Origin: Corallococcus macrosporus DSM 14697
GTDB lineage: Bacteria; Myxococcota; Myxococcia; Myxococcales; Myxococcaceae
DNA length: 64,000 bases
Direction: 5' to 3'
Assembly (NCBI RefSeq): GCF_002305895.1
Contig: NZ_CP022203.1
Coordinates: 5,186,501 to 5,250,500, forward strand
The position numbers and the translations under genes are program-made. The notes under the pieces are model-generated. The model had not been told where the DNA came from. It was given only the letters and a program-made list of their open reading frames with translations, and ran no database searches. This document shows positions 48,167-57,272 of this stretch, one piece after another (the stretch's first letter is position 1; every line of letters starts with the position of its first letter).

Positions 48167-50620
48167 TCAGTGGCGGGTGGACTCCTCGCGCTGGGCGGCG
48201 CGCGCCTGACGGAGCAGCGGCGCCAGCGCGGCGAAGCCGGCCACCACCGTGGAGCCGTTGTTCACCACGGCGGCGGCCACGGGCGGCAACCACCCCAGCG
48301 CCGCGAGCACCATCGCCACGGCGTTGGGCACCAGCACCAGCCCGAGCCCCGTGTGCACCCGGACCAGGGTGTCGCGGCCCGCGGCGAACGCCAGCAGCAG
48401 GTCATCCAGGCTGCCGCGCAGGAGCACCACGTCCGCGGTCTCCAGCGCCACGTCGGTGGCGCCCCGCAGGGAGATGCCCACGTCCGCGAGCGCGAGCGCC
48501 GGGGCGTCGTTGATGCCATCCCCCACCATGGCCACGATGCGGCCCTGGCGCCGGAGCGCGCGCACGTGCGTGGCCTTGTCCTCGGGGAGCAGCTCCGCGA
48601 TGGCCTCGTCCACGCCCAGCCGGTTGGCGACCTCCGCCACCCGGGCGGGTGAGTCCCCGGACAGCAGCACGATGCGGCGGCGCCCGTCCTCCTTCAGGGC
48701 CTGCACCACGCGCGCGCTCTCCGGCCGCAGCGTCTCCACGTAGCCAATGCACCCGGCCAACGCGCCATCCACCGTCACCCACAAGGTGGCGACCTCACCC
48801 GCCACGGCCCGGACGAGCGCCTGGCCCGCCTCCGCCACGTCCACGCCCTGCTGCTGAATCCAGCGCGCGCTGCCCACGCACACGCGGCGCCCGTTCACCT
48901 GGGCGCAGACGCCCCGCCCCAGGACGAACTCCTCCTGGCCGGCCTCGGGTTGAGGCACCTCCAGGCCCTGGGCCTGGGCGTGCCGGCGGACCGCCTCCGC
49001 CACGGGGTGGGACTGGCGCAGCTCCGCGGCGGCGCTCAACGCCAGCACCTCGCGCGCGTCCCAGCCCCGCACGGGGATGACGTCCACCACCTCCGGGGCC
49101 CCCAGCGTCAACGTGCCCGTCTTGTCGAAGACGACGGTGTCCGCCTGGGCCAGCCGCTCCAGGTACTGCGCGCCCTTGATGAGGATGCCCTGGCGCGCGG
49201 CGAGCGTCATCGACACCAGCGCGCTGGCGGGCACGACGATGCGGACGCCCGTGCCAAAGTCGGTAATCAGGATGCTGATGGGCCGCGCCGCCTGGCGCGC
49301 CCACAGCCACGTCGCCGCGGCGAGCCCGAAGGTGGGCAGCACGACGGCGTTCGCCACCTTGTCCACCTTCGCCTGCAACGTCATGGGCTTGGCGCCCGCC
49401 CCTTCGAGGATGTGGAGGATTTTGGAGGCCGTCGTCTCCCCGCCCGCGCGCACCACGCGCACGCGGAGGCTGCCCTCCCCCACCACGGACGCGGCCAGCA
49501 CGCGGTCTCCGGCCTCGCGGACGCGGGGCTCCGACTCACCCGTCAGGGCCTTCTCGTCCACCCAGGCGGTGCCGGACACCACCGCCCCGTCCGCCGGCAC
49601 GCTCTCCCCCGAATGCACCACGATGAGGTCCCCCTCCTTGAGCCGGTCCGCGCGCACCTGCTCCACGTCCCCATCCGCGCGCAGCCGCCACGCGTACAGC
49701 ACCTCCAGCCGCATCAGCCGGGAGATGGCGGACCGGGCGCGGTCCGCGCTGCGCTCGATGAGCAGGTCGCCAACGCCCAGCAGGGAGGTGATGAGCGCCG
49801 CCGTCCGCACCTGCCCCGTGGCCAGGGACACCCCCACCGCGACCAAGTCCAGCAGGTCCACGGTGAGGCGCCGCTCGGAGACGGACTGGAGCGCGCGCTG
49901 CGCCAGCGGCAGGCTCGTCAAGGCGACGCCCGCGGTCAGCACGGGCAGGGGCGCCACCCGCATGACGCACGCGGCGAGCACCGCCGAGTTGAAGGCGGTG
50001 GCGGCCCACTCCCGCCGGGGCGGCTCCGGCGCCGCGGGCCAGGTGGACGGCTCGCTGGCGCACAGGGCCGTCAGCAGTTGACGCGCGTCGAGCACCTCCG
50101 GGTCGAAGCTCACCACCACCGAATGGATGGCGGGCGAGGCGCTCGCCTTGTGGACGCCCGGCAGGGTGGCGGCCCAGGCCGCCAGCTTGAGGACGTCATC
50201 ATCCCCGAGCCCCCGCACCTGCAGCCGCACGCGCCCGGGAAGCGCGTGGGACACCTCCACCCGGAACGGCCTGGGCGGACGCTGGTGCAGCGTGAAGAGG
50301 AAGTCCCGCACCCGCAGCGCGAACGCCCCCGGAAAGCGCGACGCTTCCCGGTAGTGCACCTTGACCAGGCCCGTGCCGCGCTGACACGTGGCCACCTGGA
50401 CCTCGGGGCGGGACTCCAGCCAGCCCAGCACCTGACGCAGCGTCTGGGCGTCCTCCGCCGCGCCGCGGATGAGCAACCGGCCCGGCGCCACGTCCCTGAC
50501 GTGGAGCGACGCGGGCCTCGCCGAGGCCCGGGCCTTCGCCTGATGCCCGTCCAGGACTTCATGGGCGCGGCCCGTCCAGCCGCGCGCGATGCCACTCAGG
50601 AACTCCACCTCCGTCCGCAT
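48167..50620 (-). CDS. P1B-like P-type ATPase lacking the CPC motif
   Basis: From the ATG complementary to 50618-50620 the protein has 817 residues. The N-terminus carries heavy-metal-associated-like domains without CxxC. The catalytic parts are intact: TGES, DKTGT with Asp499, GDGINDAP and the HP pair in SHPVAEAV. In the membrane helix where metal pumps have CPC or SC motifs, the sequence is LITDFGTGVRIVVPASALV, so the metal-binding cysteines are missing. It aligns best with CtpC-like pumps in overall pattern. The substrate is therefore uncertain. It heads downstream of three minus-strand genes that probably form its operon. Confidence 0.85.
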   Translation of the reverse strand: MRTEVEFLSGIARGWTGRAHEVLDGHQAKARASARPASLHVRDVAPGRLLIRGAAEDAQTLRQVLGWLESRPEVQVATCQRGTGLVKVHYREASRFPGAFALRVRDFLFTLHQRPPRPFRVEVSHALPGRVRLQVRGLGDDDVLKLAAWAATLPGVHKASASPAIHSVVVSFDPEVLDARQLLTALCASEPSTWPAAPEPPRREWAATAFNSAVLAACVMRVAPLPVLTAGVALTSLPLAQRALQSVSERRLTVDLLDLVAVGVSLATGQVRTAALITSLLGVGDLLIERSADRARSAISRLMRLEVLYAWRLRADGDVEQVRADRLKEGDLIVVHSGESVPADGAVVSGTAWVDEKALTGESEPRVREAGDRVLAASVVGEGSLRVRVVRAGGETTASKILHILEGAGAKPMTLQAKVDKVANAVVLPTFGLAAATWLWARQAARPISILITDFGTGVRIVVPASALVSMTLAARQGILIKGAQYLERLAQADTVVFDKTGTLTLGAPEVVDVIPVRGWDAREVLALSAAAELRQSHPVAEAVRRHAQAQGLEVPQPEAGQEEFVLGRGVCAQVNGRRVCVGSARWIQQQGVDVAEAGQALVRAVAGEVATLWVTVDGALAGCIGYVETLRPESARVVQALKEDGRRRIVLLSGDSPARVAEVANRLGVDEAIAELLPEDKATHVRALRRQGRIVAMVGDGINDAPALALADVGISLRGATDVALETADVVLLRGSLDDLLLAFAAGRDTLVRVHTGLGLVLVPNAVAMVLAALGWLPPVAAAVVNNGSTVVAGFAALAPLLRQARAAQREESTRH

Positions 50621-50657
50621 GCACGCCCCCCGAGCTGAACGCGGTGTGACCGCGGCC

Positions 50658-51245
50658 TCACGCGTGCGGCCGAGGCCGGAAGGCCACCGTCCCACTGACG
50701 CGCGCGACGTCTCCCTCCCGCTCCTGCTCCCGGACGCCGTCCCGGAAGACGCTGTACGCCCAGTACAGCGCGTTGTCCCAGCGCGGCAGCCAGCCCTTCT
50801 GCGACGGGTTGGCCACCAGCGAGTAGATGCCCGTGGCCGTCAGCACCACGGGAATCAACTCGTAGAGGCCCGCGCCCGTCAGCTCCCGGGCCAGGTCGTC
50901 CAGCCACCTGGCGCCGCTCACCACGTGCTCGGCGGGAGCCTTCCGGGACTTCGCCATGGACTTGGCGTCCACGATGCCGTCCAGCCCCGCCGTGTCGACG
51001 ATGGCCGCGAGCAGCGACTCCACGTCCACGGCATCCGGGCTGTATTCGATGAGCAGGCTGCCCGTGAGCGGCGCGTGGACGGTGCCGAACACCCCTTGCG
51101 TCTCACCCAGCTCACCACGCACTCGGTCCGCGACGTCCGAGGCATCACGGAAACAGCTCGCGCGCACACGCAGCCGTCCCGGGGAGTGGTGGACGAGCAC
51201 CAACCACTCCCCTTCGATGGCGCCCGAGTCCGGGTCGAGCCTCAT
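50658..51245 (-). CDS. HMA-like domain membrane protein
   Basis: The 195-residue protein has an N-terminal segment (residues 12-90, LVLVHHSPGRLRVRASCF and SLLIEYSPDAVDVESLLAAI). It resembles the metal-associated-like domains at the front of the neighbouring P-type ATPase. A hydrophobic helix follows (about 125-145, LYELIPVVLTATGIYSLV). The CxxC metal site is absent. Its start overlaps the stop of the upstream small gene (ATGA). It probably works with the ATPase, for example as an accessory subunit, but nothing more can be inferred. Confidence 0.7.
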   Translation of the reverse strand: MRLDPDSGAIEGEWLVLVHHSPGRLRVRASCFRDASDVADRVRGELGETQGVFGTVHAPLTGSLLIEYSPDAVDVESLLAAIVDTAGLDGIVDAKSMAKSRKAPAEHVVSGARWLDDLARELTGAGLYELIPVVLTATGIYSLVANPSQKGWLPRWDNALYWAYSVFRDGVREQEREGDVARVSGTVAFRPRPHA

Positions 51246-51514
51246 GCGTGCCCCTCCCGGCTGTCCGCCACGGACCGGGGGCTGCCCTCCGCCGCCCGGC
51301 GGCCGTGGGTCTGGTGGAGGTTGGCGCGGGAGCGCGCCTCCGCCAGCAGGTCGGAGAGGAACTCACGCTCGGTGGCGATGACCCGCCGCGTCCACCCCAC
51401 CAGGTCGAAGGCGGCGGTCGCCATGGAGACCACGGCGCCGCGCGAGGTGTCGACGGTGCTCCGGGCCATCCAGCCGGTGGCCACGCCCGCCAGGAACGCC
51501 ACCGCCGTCTTCAC
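51242..51514 (-). CDS. Small membrane-anchored protein
   Basis: The 90-residue protein has one N-terminal hydrophobic helix (residues 3-17, AVAFLAGVATGWMAR). A mostly helical polar part follows (RVIATEREFLSDLLAEARSRANLHQTH). It overlaps both neighbours by four bases, which supports real translation within the ATPase operon. I do not recognise a family. Similar small proteins with a glycine-rich helix occur beside such P-type ATPases, so a linked membrane role is likely. Confidence 0.65.
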   Translation of the reverse strand: MKTAVAFLAGVATGWMARSTVDTSRGAVVSMATAAFDLVGWTRRVIATEREFLSDLLAEARSRANLHQTHGRRAAEGSPRSVADSREGHA

Positions 51515-52728
51515 GGGGCCCCCGGGGCGGCGTGTACGTCCTCGTCCAAGCCGTTGCCCCGGGCGGGGGGCATCCGCTCCTCGCGCGGCCCGGCCCAGTC
51601 CCCGTGGGCCATGGCCACGACGCCCTGGGCCCGGAACTGCTTCACCAGCGCCTGCACCCGCTCACGCCGCAGCGGGCGGTTGAGCGCGGCGGCCGCCTTG
51701 CGCAGCAGCAACCACTCCGCGTTCGACATGGACAGGTCCACCGCGGAAATCACCTCGAGCGCGTGCAGGAAGGCATCCCGCGCCGCCTCGGGCACCTCGT
51801 GGAGGCGTTCGACCCACGGCGTCTCTTCCTCGCCCAACCGCTCCAGCAGCCGCTTGCGCGCGGCGGAGGGGCTGTTGCGCAGCAGGTGCGTCAGCATGAC
51901 CGCCTCCTCGGCGCGCAGCCCCCCGTCCGCGTCGAACAGGAGCCAGGCGCCTTCGATGAGCAGCTCCACGCACCGCGCGTCCAGCGCGCGCACGGTGGAG
52001 AACGCGTCGTCCAGGGCCCGGCGGTAGCGCGCGTACTGAACCGAGGCCTCACCGAGCTTGCGGGTGCGCCGCCAACTGGTGATGGACGACGTCAGCACGC
52101 CCGCGAAGGGCAGGATGTTCCGCAGCACCCCTTCGCCCATCAACCGGTTGCCCAACCGCCGCTCCAGCTCCTCGGTGTCCGCGGTCAACATCCTCCCCAC
52201 GAGCCCCGCCCCCTCGCGGTCCCCGTCCTCAGCGGCCAGCGAGCCCGCGACCAGGGCGCTCAGGTGCAGGAGGTCCCACGGGTCATCCGGGTCGATGCGC
52301 AGCCCGAACGCGGACGCCACGTCACACATCATGCGGGCCTGGATGAGCGAGCGCAGCATCGTGTCCAAGGCCATGGCGGCGCCAGCCACGGGCACGGCCG
52401 CGAGCGCCCCCACGAAGCCGGTGTCCAGGGTGAACACGGCCGCGCTGGTGGAGACGCCGGCCGCGCTCGCGCCCACCAGCGCCGCCTCCCTGCTGGCGCG
52501 GCGGATGAGGGCGTCCGTGTCCGCCGCGTGGAGGGCGCGGACGGAGGCGGCGCGCCGCGACTCGTGGTGCCGCACATAGGCGGTCACCAGCCGGGCATGC
52601 CACGCGCCCGAGCGGAGGTCCTCGAAGCGCAGTTCGCGTCCGAGCTTCTCCGCGAGGTCTCGCAGCGGGTGCAGTGCGGCCGCGGACGTCGCGGCGTCTT
52701 CCGGATGGAAAGGAGAGGTTCGTGTCAT
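51511..52728 (-). CDS. EcsC-like protein with TerB-like C-terminal region
   Basis: The 405-residue protein appears to have two parts. Residues of about 55-240 have the EcsC-type pattern of small-residue hydrophobic helices (AALVGASAAGVSTSAAVF, FVGALAAVPVAGAAMALDTM). Residues of about 250-375 look like a TerB-type helical bundle (LIEGAWLLFDADGGLRAEEAVMLTHLLRN). It is the first gene of the minus-strand unit that runs into the P-type ATPase. TerB-like domains are found with metal and membrane-stress proteins, which suits the neighbours. No enzymatic role can be assigned. Confidence 0.65.
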   Translation of the reverse strand: MTRTSPFHPEDAATSAAALHPLRDLAEKLGRELRFEDLRSGAWHARLVTAYVRHHESRRAASVRALHAADTDALIRRASREAALVGASAAGVSTSAAVFTLDTGFVGALAAVPVAGAAMALDTMLRSLIQARMMCDVASAFGLRIDPDDPWDLLHLSALVAGSLAAEDGDREGAGLVGRMLTADTEELERRLGNRLMGEGVLRNILPFAGVLTSSITSWRRTRKLGEASVQYARYRRALDDAFSTVRALDARCVELLIEGAWLLFDADGGLRAEEAVMLTHLLRNSPSAARKRLLERLGEEETPWVERLHEVPEAARDAFLHALEVISAVDLSMSNAEWLLLRKAAAALNRPLRRERVQALVKQFRAQGVVAMAHGDWAGPREERMPPARGNGLDEDVHAAPGAP

Positions 52729-52932
52729 GGCATGAGTGCGGAAACAGCCATGCGCGCCAGAGTGGTGGGCGCGGCACGGCTGGTGGGGGGCATCCGTTGG
52801 TGGCCTTCAAGGATTCGGCGCACTCAAGCTAGGAGGATTCAGCGAGCGGGAGAACCGGTCCGGCGGGACGACGCGCGCGCCGCCTGGTTGACGGCGGGCC
52901 CGGCGCACCGGCCCCCGCCTCCGAACGCGGCC

Positions 52933-53841
52933 CTACGGTGCGCCCGCGGGCAGTGACAGGTAGTGCTCCCCCAGCTCCGTCAACGTGCCAGCGGCGCCGA
53001 GCAGGCTCGCGAAGCACGGGTCGTTCGTCCACCGCCCCGTGAACCACGCGTAGCGGAACACGTCCTCGCGCCGCTCGCAGACGGCCACCATCTCCGTCAT
53101 CTGCACCCGCTGTTTGGCGACGGAGTCAATCTGCGCGCCGTCCGGCTGGCTGTGGCAGTTGGCGAACTCGGTGACCCAGAACGGCTTGCCGTACTTCGTC
53201 AGCCGGTCCAGGTGGTACTCCAGGCCGTAGTCGTACCAATGGAACCCCAGGTAGTCGATGTGCGGGTCGCGGTTCCCGTTGGCCGCGCGATAGGCGGCGT
53301 AGAAGGCATCCAGCCAGACCACCGGGTCGCCATACCCCGCCATCGTGCCCCAGTTCATCGCCGGCCCCACCAGCTTGACGCCGGTGTTCCGCGCGACCTG
53401 CTCATAGCGAGGCCACAGCTCCGCCGCTGCCTGAGGCGACATGTTGGCCTGGTCCGTGAGGTTGGGCTCGTTGAGGAGCAGCAGGTACTGGATGCTCGGG
53501 TTGGCCCGGAGGATGGACTCGATGCGGGCCGCGTCGAAGTCCCCGTTCCAGAGCATGGGAATGAAGTCCATTCCGTAACGCGTCCGGTAGTCCGCCGGCA
53601 CATGGGGGTGCGGCGTGGGGCTCCAGTTGTACCACCAGCTCACGCCGGGAGCGACGGCCGCCAGGTCCTCGGGAGACGGCAGGTCGAAGGCAATCCCTCG
53701 CTTCGCGCTCTTGGTCGCGCTGACGCCAGCGTCGGGCACCTGCGTGCCGGCATCCTTTCCCGAGCTCGTGTCCGGGGCGTCCCCGCTGCACCCCACGGCG
53801 AACGCGGTGAGCGCCGCGATGATGAATCTCCTGAGCATCAT
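52933..53841 (-). CDS. GH128-like glycoside hydrolase lipoprotein
   Basis: From the ATG complementary to 53839-53841 the 302-residue protein has a lipoprotein signal (AVGC, Cys18) and an acidic linker. A TIM-barrel of the Glyco_hydro_cc/Asl1 type follows, with KRGIAFDLPS, WWYNWSP, Glu125 in LLLNEPNL as likely acid/base and Glu225 in FWVTEFAN as likely nucleophile. Family members cut beta-1,3-glucans. The enzyme is probably displayed on the outer membrane and may help predation on fungi. It overlaps the upstream small membrane protein gene by four bases. Confidence 0.83.
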   Translation of the reverse strand: MMLRRFIIAALTAFAVGCSGDAPDTSSGKDAGTQVPDAGVSATKSAKRGIAFDLPSPEDLAAVAPGVSWWYNWSPTPHPHVPADYRTRYGMDFIPMLWNGDFDAARIESILRANPSIQYLLLLNEPNLTDQANMSPQAAAELWPRYEQVARNTGVKLVGPAMNWGTMAGYGDPVVWLDAFYAAYRAANGNRDPHIDYLGFHWYDYGLEYHLDRLTKYGKPFWVTEFANCHSQPDGAQIDSVAKQRVQMTEMVAVCERREDVFRYAWFTGRWTNDPCFASLLGAAGTLTELGEHYLSLPAGAP

Positions 53842-54185
53842 GGTCGCCCTTCGACCCGAGGGTTGGCCGCCGGTGCGCTGCGCTTGAACAGGGCCAGCAG
53901 GCCAGTCAATGCGCCCCACCCCGGTGCGCTGCCCAGCAGCGCCGCGGCGTAGAGGTAGTGGTCATAGTTCTCGTGAAACGGGGCGCCGCCCCCTCCAGCA
54001 CCGTTGAGCCTGCTCACGGCGATGACGCCGACCACCAGGGTGACGCCACCACCGAGCAGCAGGAACGCCTTCCAGGAGCCGTAGCCCTTGCGCATGGCGA
54101 GGAGATGGATGACGGCCGCCACGCTCGCCACCGCGAACGCGGCCAGGAGGGCCAGGATGAAGCCGCCGAAGATGATCATTCCCAT
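53838..54185 (-). CDS. Small integral membrane protein
   Basis: The 115-residue protein has three predicted membrane helices (about 3-28, 38-58 and 75-98). A short loop GAGGGGAPFHENYDHY lies between the second and third. The ends are polar. It overlaps the glycoside hydrolase start by four bases and is the first gene of that unit. No family was recognised. The coupling suggests joint expression rather than any known functional link. Confidence 0.7.
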   Translation of the reverse strand: MGMIIFGGFILALLAAFAVASVAAVIHLLAMRKGYGSWKAFLLLGGGVTLVVGVIAVSRLNGAGGGGAPFHENYDHYLYAAALLGSAPGWGALTGLLALFKRSAPAANPRVEGRP

Positions 54186-54523
54186 GGCGCGGCATCCTAC
54201 CCCCTCCGGCCCCAGGCGCCGTCAGCTGCCGGGGGGATGCCGCGGCCGGCATGGCGCGCCCTGAAATTCATTGCGAGCGTGTGTCATTGCCTCCCGGATT
54301 CGCGACTCGTCGCGCAAAGGGACTCAAGCAGGATAATCAGCTTTAGCTGTTTTCCGTTTGACATCGTCGTGTTACGTTCCCGCGAGCATCGTGAACGCCC
54401 GTTGGGGGGCCGCGTGTCCGAACCTCAAGACCGACATCCTTCATGCACGCCGAGAAGTCCTTGCCCCGCCATTCGTGTCGCCGCGTGCTGCTGAACGGCT
54501 GAAGTGCCCGGGGGAAACCAGTC
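54186..54523. other. Divergent intergenic region with an AT-richer core
   Basis: This 338-base gap separates the minus-strand membrane protein from the plus-strand exporter operon. The stretch around 54325-54375 is notably AT-rich (aataatcagctttagctgttttcc) and contains TTGACA at 54358-54363. No good -10 follows at proper spacing. Promoters for one or both sides probably lie here. No small gene or RNA was recognised. Confidence 0.5.
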
Positions 54524-55576
54524 ATGAACGTCGACCAGGCCATCCAGCGCGCGCGCGCGTGGGTGGAGCAGCAATCCACCCACATCCCAGGCTTTCACGG
54601 CGCCTTCCTCGCCGGGAGCCTCACGCGCATGCCCCCCAACACCCCACTGGAGCCCTGGCGGGACGTGGACGTGGTGGTGGTGACGACAGACCCGGGGTCC
54701 GTGCAGGGTGACCGGCTGGAGCTGTCGCTCGACGGCATCATCTTCGAGTGCGGCGTGCTGAGCGACGAACCCTTCCGCTCCCCGGAGGGCATCCTCAGCT
54801 CCGCGGAGCATGCGGACAACCTGGCCGCGGGTGTCATCCTGGCGGACCCCACCGGCTCGTTGCAGAAACTTCACGCACAGGTGGTTGCGGAGTACGCGCG
54901 GCGCCGCTGGGTGCAGGCGCGCTGCGACAGCCGCAAGGAATACATTGGCCGGCGGATGAGGCAGGCGCGTGAAGCGCTCGCCGCGGACAACTTCCCCGCG
55001 GTGTTCATGCACTTCTACGTGGCCATGTCCCTGCTGGTGGGCCTCACCGCGCAGGCGGACGCGAAGCCCCTCACGCTGCGGCGGGGCTTCGTGCTCTCCG
55101 GCGAGCTGTTGGAGTCTTGGGGGCGGGCGGACCTCCACGAGGAGGCGCTGGCGCTGCTGGGCTCCGCGCACCTGTCCCGCGAGGAGGTGGAGCAGTTCCT
55201 GGCCCACTTCGACGAGGCCTTCGAGCTGGCCGTCCGCGTGAAGCGCAAGCCCATCCACTACGACTTCAAGTTCCAGAGACACCTGCGCCCCTACTACGTG
55301 GACGGCACCCGGGAGATGCTCCAGGAGGGCCGGCACCGCGAGGCCATCTATTGGATCATCGGCTATTGCTACCAGGCGTGGCTGGTGCTGCTGAACGACG
55401 CGCCGGAGGCGCTTCAGCAGCCTCACCTGGAGCGGCTGGTGAGCTTCTTCGAGAAGCTCGACGTGCTGCCCACGAGTGACTGGGCCTCCCGCCTGGACCG
55501 GCTCCAGGACGTGGTTGCCAGGTTCTCGGCGGCCATCGACGAGCGCATCCGCACCCAACCCGGCCTGTTCGACTGA
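54524..55576 (+). CDS. Nucleotidyltransferase-fold protein
   Basis: The 350-residue protein has the nucleotidyltransferase signature: GSL at 31-33 and two acidic residues, Asp47 and Asp49, in WRDVDVVVV. A helical C-terminal region (about 140-340) follows. This pattern resembles aminoglycoside and other small-molecule adenylyltransferases more than polymerases. Its stop is 13 bases before the exporter start. Together they may modify and export a small molecule, or protect against one. The substrate is unknown. Confidence 0.75.
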   Translation: MNVDQAIQRARAWVEQQSTHIPGFHGAFLAGSLTRMPPNTPLEPWRDVDVVVVTTDPGSVQGDRLELSLDGIIFECGVLSDEPFRSPEGILSSAEHADNLAAGVILADPTGSLQKLHAQVVAEYARRRWVQARCDSRKEYIGRRMRQAREALAADNFPAVFMHFYVAMSLLVGLTAQADAKPLTLRRGFVLSGELLESWGRADLHEEALALLGSAHLSREEVEQFLAHFDEAFELAVRVKRKPIHYDFKFQRHLRPYYVDGTREMLQEGRHREAIYWIIGYCYQAWLVLLNDAPEALQQPHLERLVSFFEKLDVLPTSDWASRLDRLQDVVARFSAAIDERIRTQPGLFD

Positions 55577-55589
55577 CCCTGGACGACGG

Positions 55590-57272
55590 ATGACTGTCTT
55601 TACGCTGCTGCTGCGCACCTCCCGCAAGCTCTTCTTCGTCGCGGTGGCGCTCGGTCTGATTTCGGGCTTCGCCAACGCGAGGCTCATCGCCCTCATCAAC
55701 GAGGCCCTGGGGGACGCCGGGTCCCCCAGCGGCGTCCTCTTCGCGGGGATGGTGGTGGCGGCCGTCATGACGCGGGTGGCCTCACAGATGGTGCTGGGCC
55801 GGCTGAACCACGGCGCGCTGCACCACCTGCGGGTGGAACTGAGCCAGCAGACGCTGAACACGCCGCTGCGCAAGCTGGAGCAACTGGGTGAACACCGGCT
55901 GATGAGCGCACTGAAGGAGGATGCCTTCACCATCTCCCAGGCGCTGGCGCTGGTGCCCACCATGTTCGTCAACGGCGCGCTCATCGTGGGCTGCCTGACG
56001 TACCTGGCGTGGATGTCCGGCCGGGCCTTCCTGGCCTTCGCGTTGGGGCTGGGCTTGGGGCTGGCGGTGCTGACGGTCCTCCAGGCGCGCTCACGCGACA
56101 GCCTGATGCAGGCGCGCGGCCGGATTGACCAGTTGTTCCACCACTTCCGCTCGTTGTGGACGGGCATGAAGGAGCTGAAGCTGCACCGCCGCCGCGGCCG
56201 GGCCTTCATCTCCCAGCAGCTCGAGCCCACCGCCGCGTTCATCCGGGACCGGTTCGTCCGCACCTCGGACGTCAACGCGGTGAGCGCGGCGCTGGCCTCG
56301 CTGCTCGTCTTCGCCATCATCGGCATGTTGCTGTTCGCGTTCCCCGCCTTCGGCGCGTTGGACCGCTCCACCGTGGTGGGCTACACGCTGGTGGTGCTGT
56401 ACCTGCAGCAGCCGTTGGACTCCATGCTCAGCCTGACGCAGGCGCTGCTGCGCGCGGACGTCGCGCTGCGGAACGTGGGGAAGATGGGGCTGGAGCTGGC
56501 GGAGGGCGCCGAGCCCGAAGGCGCCACGTCCACCCCCGCCGAGCGCCCCGAGCCCCGCGAGTTCCGGCGGCTGGAGCTGGTGGGCGTCACGCACTCCTAC
56601 CAGCGTGAGAACGAGGACACCCGCTTCACGCTCGGCCCCATCCACCTGTCGCTCACGCCGGGCGAGGTGGTGTTCATCGTGGGAGGCAACGGCAGCGGGA
56701 AGACGACGCTGGCCAAGCTGCTGACCGGCCTCTACGCACCCGAGGCGGGCGGCATCGTGCTGGACGGCGAGCCCGTCACCGACGCGGACCGCGCGCACTA
56801 CCGCCAGCTCTTCTCGACGGTGTTCGCGGAGTTCCACCTCTTCGAGAACCTGCTGGGCCTGACGTCTCCGACGCTGGAGGCACGCGCCCAGGGCTTCCTC
56901 ACCCGCCTGAGGCTGGACCGCAAGGTGCGGCTGGAGCAGGGGCAGCTCTCCAACACGAGCCTCTCCACCGGACAGCGCAAGCGCCTGGCGCTGCTGACGG
57001 CGTACCTGGAGGACCGCCCCATCTACCTCTTCGATGAGTGGGCCGCGGACCAGGACCCGGTGTTCAAGGACGTCTTCTACCGAGAGCTGCTGCCGGACCT
57101 GAAGCGGGCCGGCAAGGCCGTGGTGGTCATCTCCCATGACGACCGGTACTTCGCCACGGCGGACCGGCTGGTGCGGCTGGAGGATGGCCGCATCGTCGAG
57201 GCCGCGACCGAGGCGCCGCCGGTGCCCCTGGAGCAGCGCGCTCCCCCCTCCTTCTCCCAGGAACGCTCATGA
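55590..57272 (+). CDS. Cyclic-peptide/siderophore-type ABC exporter (PvdE/SyrD family)
   Basis: From ATG 55590 the 560-residue protein joins a six-helix export domain (about 1-320) and an ATPase domain. The latter has Walker A GGNGSGKTT (365-373), signature LSTGQRKRLAL and Walker B YLFDEW with Asp482/Glu483. The strings DEWAADQDPVFKDVFYREL and VISHDDRYF are diagnostic of the PvdE/SyrD cyclic-peptide exporter group. No peptide synthetase is nearby, so the cargo may be made elsewhere. It overlaps the following nucleotidyltransferase gene by four bases (ATGA). Confidence 0.9.
   Translation: MTVFTLLLRTSRKLFFVAVALGLISGFANARLIALINEALGDAGSPSGVLFAGMVVAAVMTRVASQMVLGRLNHGALHHLRVELSQQTLNTPLRKLEQLGEHRLMSALKEDAFTISQALALVPTMFVNGALIVGCLTYLAWMSGRAFLAFALGLGLGLAVLTVLQARSRDSLMQARGRIDQLFHHFRSLWTGMKELKLHRRRGRAFISQQLEPTAAFIRDRFVRTSDVNAVSAALASLLVFAIIGMLLFAFPAFGALDRSTVVGYTLVVLYLQQPLDSMLSLTQALLRADVALRNVGKMGLELAEGAEPEGATSTPAERPEPREFRRLELVGVTHSYQRENEDTRFTLGPIHLSLTPGEVVFIVGGNGSGKTTLAKLLTGLYAPEAGGIVLDGEPVTDADRAHYRQLFSTVFAEFHLFENLLGLTSPTLEARAQGFLTRLRLDRKVRLEQGQLSNTSLSTGQRKRLALLTAYLEDRPIYLFDEWAADQDPVFKDVFYRELLPDLKRAGKAVVVISHDDRYFATADRLVRLEDGRIVEAATEAPPVPLEQRAPPSFSQERS

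Noticed and set aside
54358-54363. TTGACA as a promoter of the exporter operon
   Set aside because: No acceptable -10 hexamer lies 16-18 bases downstream, so it was recorded only as part of the intergenic region.
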